A stretch of 64,000 nucleotides of DNA from Liolophura sinensis. Its lineage: Eukaryota > Mollusca > Polyplacophora > Chitonida > Chitonidae. Under the pieces are notes generated by a model. The model searched no databases. It saw only the letters and a list, made by a program, of their open reading frames with translations, and was not told where the DNA came from. Of this stretch, positions 55,804 through 64,000 are shown one piece after another. The number at the start of each line of letters is the position of its first letter. Position 1 is the stretch's first letter. Location: contig NC_088297.1 of NCBI RefSeq assembly GCF_032854445.1, forward strand, positions 11,060,163-11,124,162, given 5' to 3'. The translations under genes and the position numbers were made by a program.

Positions 55804-56784
55804 AGTTTTTCGATTTTAATGAAATTTTGTGTTCAAGTTCATTTCGTGGTCCTTAGGATCAGGTTCGAAATTCAGCTTGCTCCATTCATAAGCCAGCAAA
55901 TTAAGCTGGATTATCAGTTTCCCCAAATTGGTGATAATTGGTGAAACTGATACTTTAGCATGAACGTTTTAACACAGCCCTAAACAACATGACGGTGATT
56001 TGGGGTAATTTTTAACAAAAGCTAGTAAATCAAATTTCTTGTAACCTTTCTCCTAAATGAATTAAAAAAAAAGACAACTAAAAAATATAACCAGATTTAT
56101 TTCAGAAGAGGGGTCCATACAATCTAAATGAACATGGGCACTTTTTTTTTATACCGTGCTTGGTATCTATAAATTACCTTTTAATCTGGAATGCTCACGA
56201 GGTATTTTAGAGAAAGTGGAAACAAGATGGCGCGCCATCCGTACACTCGCTCTTCAGTATCAGAGGCGAGAAACTACTTTGTCATGCAAAGTACGCCCTC
56301 TTCACCCTATACATATTAGAACCGAAGGCCACGCATTGTGGCATCCTTGTTTGAAACCTTGGGGATAAAGCCTGGCGTATTCCACTACCACTTTCGCGAT
56401 GAACGGGGGACACCACAGAGGAACCGATGCCTTCTCGGGTGTTAGAAACATGTCGGGATTGACTGGTTAATAATGAAAGCGTGGAGGCCCGTTCAATTTT
56501 CCCCATGTGGGCGTTTCTGTTCACTTTGAACTCTCGGTTATCCCACATAACAAAAAAAAAAAAAATAATAATAATAAGTGACGCGTTGCCTACTGAGAAA
56601 ACAACACTTATGTTGTACACTTATGGTGAATGAGCAAGCTGCTGCCCTTTGCAGCTTTTAAAATGATTTTTCGTGTCGTAAAAGTGGTTTTCTTTAGTTG
56701 TATGATAATACACTCAAAGAGATAAATATATGTATCTTTATTTTCTGTGTGTACATATAATTTGTCTTCTTGTGGCATGGCGAA
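55804..56784. other. intergenic, nothing recognised
   Basis: AT-rich with (AAT)n near 56565. A 112-codon minus frame at 56282-56620 crosses the poly(A) tract and has no domain. Confidence 0.4.
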
Positions 56785-57015
56785 CCCATGCCGCCAATGT
56801 GCTGACGTCACTGCCGTATCATGCCGAAAACATCAGGCATGACACCCACCCAGACACATTATACTGACCCAGTGAATCCTGTTTCCTTGCTCTAACCATT
56901 CAGGATTGACTGACATGCGACAAGTGGGAAAGTCTTTGGTGTGACCCCTACCTGGGTTTGATCCCAGGTCTCCCTATTTCGAGGCGGTCGCTCTAAGCAT
57001 TAGGACCAGCGAAGC
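56785..57015 (-). mobile_element. SINE-C, third tRNA-derived family, longest copy
   Basis: Read on the minus strand: head CCTAATGCTTAGAGCGACCG, B box GGGATCAAACCC, then body with GGTTAGAGCAAGGAAACAGG, GGTCAGTATAATGTGTCTGG and GTGGGTGTCATGCC. Parts recur at 50130-50236 and 50618-50690. The 3' end is not clear. Confidence 0.65.
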
Positions 57016-57199
57016 CGTCAATATGTATACAGACCTATACTGCACATACAATCGCAAGTTTCCAATTTTAGGCCTCTTATCCGTGGTGAATTTACACTCG
57101 ATCTAGTTTAATGCTCAAGGGGTGGTGGTTTGGTTTGAGGTAGTCTGGGTCTTAAGGCAGACGAGGGCCGGAGGACGGCGCTCTGGATTAAAACAGACT

Positions 57200-57415
57200 T
57201 GGGGCCTCCGTGGCCGAGACGGTTAGCGTGCCAGTGCGGCACAACACAGGGGCCTCTCATCCATGCGGTCGCTGTGGGTTCAAGTCCAGCTCATGCTGGC
57301 TTCCACTCCGGCCCTACATTGGAAGGTCGTAGGTTTCCCCTGGGCTCTGCCCGGTTTCCTCCTACCATAATGAAATATTCTTAAGTACGACGTAAAATAC
57401 CAATCAAACCAAACA
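57200..57415 (+). mobile_element. SINE-A copy, head intact, tail partly deleted
   Basis: GGGGCCTCCGTGGCCGAGAC, GGTTAGCGTGCCAGTGCGGC, GTGGGTTCAAGTCCAGCTCA, body, then CTACCATAATGAAATATTCT: the GCTGGCCGCCGTCGTATAAG segment is missing. Confidence 0.9.
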
Positions 57416-58854
57416 CCAATCAGGACAGGAAAGTTAAGAACACTGATGCCACGAGAACGCTCGACTCAATTACGGTGCAGGCTATAACGTACACAGAGGA
57501 AAAAATGTATGTCAGACAATGAACTCGAAACAAATAAAAAATATAATACAATATTTAAAGACAGGGTTCGTAACAGCTGCCGAATCGAGTAATACTTATT
57601 GTGACCCTGTCTGTAATGCATTTTGTCTGTTTCATTGTTATACATTATGATTGGACTCAGCCGGTTTGATGCTAACCGGGTCAGCGTTTGACAGAGATCT
57701 TGGCTGTTTACCATTACATATTGAGGGCTTGTCCGGGAAAGTAATATACTACTTTTGTATTAAGTAAGTTAACTCTACACCTTATCTCCCACAATCCCAG
57801 GGCGCTTTAGAAAGGTGCCGCCAAACCATGAAAAATGCTCTTCGAGCTCATTGTGTGGAATATTTGGATGGCTGAGATAAGTGAATTCCATTTGTATTGT
57901 TTGCCACTTGGGATACTCCTAACGAATTTTTGCAACAAAGCAGACATTCGTGTACCAGCTATTGATCATTAAGGACGTTTCAGGGTAATAACTGCAATTC
58001 CCCAAAACGACATAAATCAAGTGTATGAAGTACGAAATTAGGACGGAATCACCTTGCGTCTTTCCAACATCATTGAAAACTGTTGAATACTTCTTTTTGT
58101 ACTATTTTCCTACCTTATATACTGTTTTTTAGTGTTAAAGGTCGTTTTGGGAATTGGCCTTGAGATTATTAACCTGGAAGGTCCTTACTGGTTGAGGGCT
58201 GGTATACGAATGTCTGTTTCGACCCACAGATTCATAAAAAAGGGAAGCAGCTTACAGCTTTCAATAATTTTGGAAAATCGCAAGGTGTGTTAGCGGGAAT
58301 GAGTGAAATCAGTATTCACTGGTTCACTGGTTTAAGTCCATTTGAGTTGTCCTTTAGGTTTGATTAAAGAGTCAATCAGGAGTCAGAGGCAAACTTAATG
58401 GATTATGTTTCACAGTTTCTGAAAAGGTATTTTGCGGTAGCTCGTGATAATTTAAGGACTTCACATGAGAAAAGATCTGATCTGACCTGAACAATGTCTG
58501 CTGTCATATCCATTTGGTGCTTTACTGCCAATGTAAATTTCTAAAAAGAGTTTAGGTAACTGGATTTCGAACATGGAACATACCAGTGATTTGTACCGTC
58601 TGAGGTGGGTGACGGAGGCTACCAGATCTTCCCACCGTATTTCAGTTGGCCACAGAGTGATCCAGACCTGCTTTCGACACCAGTCATAAATAATGATCAA
58701 TCATCACCAATCAATATACCTGCCATGAAGGATTACTCGTCATGAATGGGCGGTGATACAGACGGCCAGGGACGGAGGTGGAAACCGTGGAAGATGACAG
58801 AGTAACGGAGTTGGATTCATGATTGACCAGACCTGTTGTAGACCCCGTGTCTTA
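57416..58854. other. intergenic, nothing recognised
   Basis: A 79-codon minus frame at 58461-58700 (MIIIYDWCRKQVWITLWP) reads somewhat like degraded coding sequence, but I recognise no family. No repeats seen. Confidence 0.35.
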
Positions 58855-58985
58855 TGTTGGCTTTGCCGGTTTACTCTAGCTTCTACCACAATGATGATGA
58901 CCGTCGAATAAGCAAAACATTCTTGAGCACGGCGTAAAACACGAATCGAATGAATACATGCAATTGTAATAAAATAAATAAATAC
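58855..58985 (+). mobile_element. SINE-A copy, diverged
   Basis: TTGGCTTTGCCGGTTTACTC, TACCACAATGATGATGACCG, TTCTTGAGCACGGCGTAAAA, with an AATAAATAAAT end. Confidence 0.7.
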
Positions 58986-59217
58986 TAGTATTTCACTTAT
59001 ACTACGATGAACAGCAATTTGGTGGGAGTAAACCGGGCAGAACCCGGGGGAAACCCACAACCATTGGTAAACTGCTGCGATTTCCTCCCACGGAGAGGAT
59101 GTGAGGATGAGCTGAGCTGGAATTCACAGCGAATCGCATTGTTGACAGGCTCCTGGGTCTCTGTACTGCACTACCACGCTAGCAACTATGCCACGGAGGC
59201 TCCCAGATAAATAAATA
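58986..59217 (-). mobile_element. SINE-A copy, near full length, tail-to-tail with the preceding copy
   Basis: ATTTCACTTATACTACGATG, GGGCAGAACCCGGGGGAAAC, GCTGGAATTCACAGCGAATC, head ending GCCACGGAGGCTCCC. The two copies together make an imperfect palindrome. Confidence 0.85.
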
Positions 59218-59658
59218 AATCAATCAAAACACACCATCAACAACAAACACACAGTATATGTTTTTTAAGACTTTACTTCTCACGAACAAATACAAGATAC
59301 AGGAACTCCAGAATAAACGATGGTCACCAAAAAAAAAAAAAAAAAACACAAACAAAAAAAAAAACTGCCAAACGATTACATAACATCAAATTTCATATCT
59401 TTCTAGTCATATGACATTAAATCTTTCCAACCTATGCATAAGGCATATTTACTAACTTGAATTCTTCATTATCTGACTAGAGAATGTTACCTAGTCGTCA
59501 GTTATAAACTCAAGGAGATTTGTTGTATGAATTTACGGGGCACTTATGAAACCTTTCAAGGAAACAAGAAATACACAATATTAAACATTAGTGACATTTT
59601 GATGATCTATTGCATGTCCCACTGATTTACGCAACGGCGGAAAAGCGAACGAAAAAAT
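59218..59658. other. intergenic with A-rich run
   Basis: Interrupted poly(A) at about 59330-59365. Nothing else recognised. Confidence 0.4.
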
Positions 59659-60113
59659 CTAAAAATCATCAATGAGCATCAGTTTTGTCAGTCGGCACAC
59701 CACAAGAGATTTCAGCAGGAAAGGTTTAGAAAATTCTAGTTTCTCCCGCTGTCTGACGTCAACACATTGAAGAAACTTGCACACGGCCGTGTATCTGACG
59801 TGATCGCTGAAAAGTTCTGACTTTTCATCCACACTGAAGAGCTCTGTGAGCATGGCTTATGGTACATCTCTCCGGCTCAGGAAAACGTATCTTCTCGCAG
59901 AATTGCATTTTTCTTTTATCCGACCTTGATCTTGCAGATAATCATATGACTATGATTGAACACCGAAAAGATGTTATTAACGAGATCGTAGTCTTGAATT
60001 TTCAAAACATGATACAAGATAAAGACTAGAGTAAAATCATCTCGTTCTATTTTCAAAACGCCATAAAAGGGTGTCACTTCCATGTTTATGAAATGATAAT
60101 TTCTTAAAAGCAA
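59659..60113 (-). pseudogene. two coding-like frames of unknown identity downstream of the GPCR
   Basis: 60113-59916 reads FYGVLKIERDDFTLVFILYH and further to KIKVG; 59853-59659 reads MLTELFSVDEKSELFSDHVR and further to LIDDF. They lie on the same strand in different frames, 62 bp apart. Composition suggests protein origin, as a decayed gene or GPCR 3'UTR with chance frames. I do not recognise a family. Confidence 0.2.
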
Positions 60114-60179
60114 TGTCAGGATTCAGTCACAAGTTCATACTATCACACTGCTTTGGCTCATCCGTTTGCTCTGTACCAC

Positions 60180-61217
60180 TTATCTGGTGCATTCGAGAGG
60201 GTATGACATTAATGGTGATATAGGTGCGGATATGGGAACTATTCTGTTAGCGCAGCACGGGAAGCACATGCCTTTCAAAGCGTCTTTAAAATGCTTTACT
60301 ATGTAGCTATGCACAATATGGTCGATGCAGTAGTTCATTTGCAGCAGAGATACCAAACATTGTTCCACAACATTCATGATACCATTCGTTGAACCTTTCT
60401 TTTTTTCGGACGTTACATATAATGCCAATAAAGAAACTAGACAACATACAGCAAATACAACTAGAAGAGAGAAAAGTGTCTCGGACAGTTTTGTCTCTCT
60501 TATGTTTGTCAAATGTAAACTTAATGGATTCCGACGTACAAATTTAATGAGCATTCCATAAAACGTGAAAGTCATTGCACGTTATATTACACTACGCCTG
60601 ACCAATATCAGTTGGTGAGTCCGCCTTGTTCTGGTTACATCAGATATGGTGTTGCAGTTTTCAGTTATGACGTCAACAGGTCCTTCTACTAAACAGGCCT
60701 GGAGCACTATCATTGTTATAGCGAATGCCCATCCTACGGCAATGTACAATGCACTGCGTTTGCTACTGAACCACATGTTGTAGACAGGCCTGGCTTTTGT
60801 AGTGAGGAAATACCGGTTGCAGCTTATGAGGTACTGTGCTTGCATAGATAGATGGGCAAAGAAAAAGATCCGTATTGCTTCTAAATAACAGGAAACACTA
60901 GACACTGATCCGGCTTTCACAGTGAGGCTCCAGGGGATAACCAAACAGCAAATCAACATGTCTACAAACGCCAAATAACAAATGAGATAGTTGGACATAG
61001 TCTTTAGTCTTATGTCCTTGAAAAGGCAAAGAATAAACAATAAATTGCTCAGTGTTCCGAAAATGGATATGCAGCTTCCCATTACAATAGGTACGATTAG
61101 CTCCTTGAGAAATCTGTTAGCTGTCGGTATGTGGATGCGTAAATCATTTGTTGTCGCATCCGATGGATTGGACACCACATTGGAGGGACTGGACACCACC
61201 TGGTCAGCGTTCATCAT
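60180..61217 (-). pseudogene. rhodopsin-class (class A) GPCR with one in-frame stop
   Basis: A single frame of about 345 codons covers seven membrane segments but is cut by TAA at 60584-60582. Seen: TM1 FGTLSNLLFILCLF (G-x3-N), TM2 YLAFVDMLICC (LAxxD type), the TM3 Cys (SVSCYLEA) and SCNRYF in place of D/ERY, TM4 with Trp (VGWAFAI), an extracellular-loop Cys (TENCNTI), TM5 end TFTFYGMLIKFV, TM6 ETLFSLLVVFAVCC without the usual CWxP, and TM7 with DHIVHSY in place of NPxxY, then a Cys pair (FPCC) for possible palmitoylation. The stop falls about where the conserved TM5 proline belongs, next to two unexpected Arg. A receptor gene recently inactivated is most likely; a sequencing error is possible. 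TTCCTTTCAG just before the ATG at 61217 suggests a 5'UTR intron; an upstream ATG at 61316 is less likely. Ligand unknown. Confidence 0.75.
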
Positions 61218-61226
61218 GACTTCGAT

Positions 61227-61534
61227 CTGAAAGGAACACCGCTGATTAGATGTATCACGCCGATATGGGATAGTCGTTAAAGTCAAAAAGCCAAAATATG
61301 AAGTAAGGTTCATCATAAGGATAACTGAAAACTATGGATGAAAATACTTTCACTTAGTTTTTTCACATTTTATAAAAGTGTTGAAAGGCATTCAAATATT
61401 TGAATACTATGGTGGGCTTTATGAGCCATACTGGCGGTATGTAGGAGTTCTGGCGTCACATCGCCATTCTTTCTTGATGTTGACCAGAAGAAAAGAATTG
61501 TTTGGAACATTATTTCAGTAATGTTTTACTGATT
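61227..61534. other. region upstream of the GPCR, no feature supported
   Basis: Probably 5' intron or promoter of the receptor gene. No upstream exon recognised. Confidence 0.35.
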
Positions 61535-61790
61535 GGTAAAAAGAGTTATTCAAACATTCAGTGTCGTGATTAGGGTTGGAAAAACTTCCTGTGACGTCAG
61601 AGTTCCTAAAATCTGATAGTACGGTTCATAAAATCTACCTTACAATTCAAATGTTTGAACGCCTTTAACTTTTTCCACAAAAATCTAAAAAGAAAATAAA
61701 TGAAAGTATATTTGTGTATAGTTATAAGTGGTCTATTTAGTGATGCCTTCTTCTATTTTTACAGGTCTTTTACCTTTAAACAAGCTCAGT
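61535..61790 (+). repeat. dispersed repeat, pair with 53480-53765
   Basis: GTCGTGATTAGGGTTGGAAA, CTTCCTGTGACGTCAGAG, TTGAACGCCTTTAACTTTTT and AGGTCTTTTACCTTTAAA are in the same order as in the copy inside the CARD gene. Confidence 0.7.
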
Positions 61791-62608
61791 TTACTTATTT
61801 TGGTGGAAAGTTATCCTTACAAGGGATGGATGGCCGACCCGACGTTCTGCCCGTTGGTCGTCTTTTGACTAAGACGTTGAGGGTTGAGGACTGCTGAGTT
61901 TTAAGTAATCAAACGTGGCGAATATGCCGTGATGAACGCTGTTCTACTTGCTTGTCAAATTGTCAAAGCTGGTGAATGCAGAATCGACCGCTATACTTTT
62001 GTCCTATGTAACTAAGATGAATCCAGGGTCTCGCTAGTTCTAGCTTTCGCAAAGGAACCGTGAATGTATACGGCAGCCCAACTCTCTTACTTTAACGACA
62101 TGCGATCAGCCAATTGTTCAGCCTACCCAAACATCGTCAATGTACGTACCAGCTCACGAAATCGATGACAATGGATGAATCGAAGAATGAGAAATCCTTC
62201 TTTTTTATGAATGTTCTCCTGATGTATTCGAAGTTCGGAAAACCTGCTCGAACCAGTCACGAATGAAATAATGATGAAAGCACTGTACTAATAGCATATC
62301 AATAACAGAGAGCAATGTACGAGGGGCGCAACCTACACAGAGTAAATAGGATCAACACGTTCTCGTTAGTGTGAAGGCCAGGTTAAGTCGGAGGTGCTAG
62401 ACGATCATCACTTCTTTTGATTAAATAGATCGTAGAATATTGCTAAGTGAGGCCGTTGTTACAGAAGTGTTGAAATGCACCTGATGTAATTTGGCGAAAA
62501 ACAGCCACACCTCGCGAATTATCGGGATTTAGCCAATCACGAAGCGGGTCAAAACACCTCTGTAATTACTAACATCTTGTCCAACAGTCTGCGGTTGACA
62601 GTGTACGT
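61791..62608. other. intergenic, nothing recognised
   Basis: No gene, SINE or tandem array seen. Confidence 0.4.
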
Positions 62609-62891
62609 TACACGTTAAGGAAAAGCCAGTAGAGCACTTAGCTGAGGTTACAAAATAAGGAAAAGCCAGTACGGCACCGAGCTCAGGTTACAAAATGAGG
62701 AAAAGCCAGTTGAGCACCTAGCTCAGGTTACAAAATAAGAAAAAGCCAGTTGAGCACCTAGCTCAGGTTACAAACTAAGAAAAAGCCAGTACAGCACCGA
62801 GCTCAGGTTACAAAATAAGGAAAAGCCAATAGAGGACCTAGCTCAGGTTACAAAATAAAGAAAAGCCAATACTGCATCTACATCAGGTTAC
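62609..62891 (+). repeat. 40-bp tandem array, seven units
   Basis: AAAATAAGGAAAAGCCAGTA followed by CAGCACCGAGCTCAGGTTAC, seven units of 40 bp. The variants CACCGAG/CACCTAG and GTACAG/GTTGAG mix along the array, and both ends are more diverged than the middle. Confidence 0.93.
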
Positions 62892-63287
62892 AACAGCAAT
62901 AGAAGTTACACAAAAAATCTCTAGAGAAAATCGCCAATCAAATAAATGGTGCAACAGAATTGTTGAAATTTTTTTTTTGAAAATTTACGTATCAAGTTTT
63001 TACATGCATGTCCGAGAATAAATAAACAAAGATATGGCAAGTTTTTAGTATATTCTGGAACCAAATACTTTCTGTTTTAAAGCAGAAGTGTTTGTAGCCT
63101 CTGTATACGGTGGGTAAGTAAGTGGGCCCACAGTCGGACAGGAGTGTGGAAAGCTGCATAAAAATGAACTTTGTCAGTAAAACCAAGTCTTGCATGTCTT
63201 AGAGTAAATAGGTCGTGTTGTAGGCCGGATAAACCTGAAAGTACATCCGTATAATTATAATATCTATAAATGTTTCAAATCGACATA
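62892..63287. other. intergenic, nothing recognised
   Basis: No supported feature. Confidence 0.4.
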
Positions 63288-63509
63288 TTCTGTTTATTTC
63301 ATTGATGTTTGACGCCCTATTCAAGAATATTTCACTAGCATAGTTGTGGGAGGAAACCGGGAAGAGGCCGGGGGACACCCACGAGCATCCGAAGGTTGGA
63401 AAAGAAGCCAACATGACCTGGGCTTGAACTCACAGCGACCGCATTGTTGAGAGCCTCCTGGGTCATTACACTGCGCTAGCGCGCTATTCAACTGAGCCAG
63501 GGAGGCCCC
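63288..63509 (-). mobile_element. SINE-A copy, near full length with body deletion
   Basis: TTGATGTTTGACGCCCTATT, AGTTGTGGGAGGAAACCGGG, ACCTGGGCTTGAACTCACAG, CTGCGCTAGCGCGCTATTCA, GAGCCAGGGAGGCCCC. The ACGGCGGCCAGCATTATG part is shortened. Confidence 0.9.
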
Positions 63510-64000
63510 ACAACATATTCAATTGTACTATGGGTAGGATAGAACGTTTTCCATCTCAGTTACTTTTCAGTTATTTTACAGAAGAAAATCTTTTATTTTA
63601 CTGTTCAAGTAATGGATTTAAACGAAGGTGAAAGTTTATTCCATTCTCGAGGACAACTATGTGAGAAAAGTGTTGGTAGAGATTGTGGGGATTTGATCTT
63701 GTGCGATAAAATTGTGCTACATTCTGTCTGCTAAATTAGCGACGAAAATCAGCCGAAGGTTGGTATAGGTGATGTTAAGAGCTATTAAGACTGGAGAGAA
63801 AATGTTTAGCTTATAGATTTTAAGTATTTTCATAAATAGCGGTTCAAATTTTTCAACGGTTATGCTAAACCGGAATACATGTTCATGACTGTTATTTTTT
63901 TAAAACAAGGTCTTGCCCGGTAGTTTGAGGAAGAATAATAATTCAGAGTTTTATACAGAGACGCATTGTTCAGTATAATTTCTATACTACAGGTGGATAC
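63510..64000. other. right edge, no gene supported
   Basis: A 42-codon frame from 63611 (MDLNEGESLFHSRGQLCEKS) is open but unrecognised. The last bases, TATACTACAG|GTGGATAC, could be an acceptor leading into an exon outside the window. Confidence 0.3.

Noticed and set aside
58461-58700. Reverse transcriptase remnant
   Set aside because: The frame (VWITLWPTEIRWEDL) faintly suggests a retroelement, but no YxDD box or other catalytic motif is present.
60582-61316. A complete 244-residue four-helix membrane protein
   Set aside because: The frame continues without shift after one stop into TM5-TM7 of the same receptor, so it is the first part of a broken GPCR, not a separate gene.

Overview
The window is eukaryotic nuclear DNA from a lophotrochozoan invertebrate, most likely a mollusc. 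It has split genes with GT-AG introns, long AT-rich intergenic stretches, and about thirty copies of one tRNA-derived SINE ending in (AAAT)n. The recurring motif GTTATCTCCCTT, familiar from molluscan DNA, supports this. The species cannot be named from sequence alone. A run of exactly 200 N (13903-14102) shows this is a draft assembly.

Layout. 1-12 kb: possible last exon of a gene at the left edge, a MITE, a 41-bp satellite with higher-order structure, a 53-bp array and many SINEs. 12-22 kb: tandem duplication, THAP zinc-finger ORF, assembly gap, three MITE copies, an 83-bp array. 23.9-31.1 kb: a compact head-to-head pair, MRPS28 (minus, two exons) and HDDC2 (plus, six exons), sharing a 169-bp intergenic promoter. 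Both are housekeeping genes: a mitochondrial ribosomal protein and an HD-domain 5'-deoxynucleotidase. 31-44 kb: repeats and unassigned DNA, including a long-TIR MITE, GATA/GACA DNA and two adjoining minisatellites. 44.1-55.4 kb: a six-exon plus-strand gene joining an N-terminal CARD to RPA70-like OB folds and a zinc-ribbon OB fold. 60.2-61.2 kb: a minus-strand rhodopsin-class GPCR broken by one in-frame stop. 62-64 kb: a 40-bp array, a SINE and the right edge.

The most interesting item is the CARD-OB-OB-zinc-OB gene. A death-fold signalling domain joined to single-strand-type nucleic-acid-binding folds is the domain logic of mammalian AIM2/IFI16 (PYD plus HIN-200 tandem OB folds), apparently built from an RPA1-like module. 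It is a candidate nucleic-acid sensor. This is inference from architecture; the exon structure and motifs are read directly. No computed alignment or database search was possible, so family calls rest on recognised motifs and exon-phase consistency.
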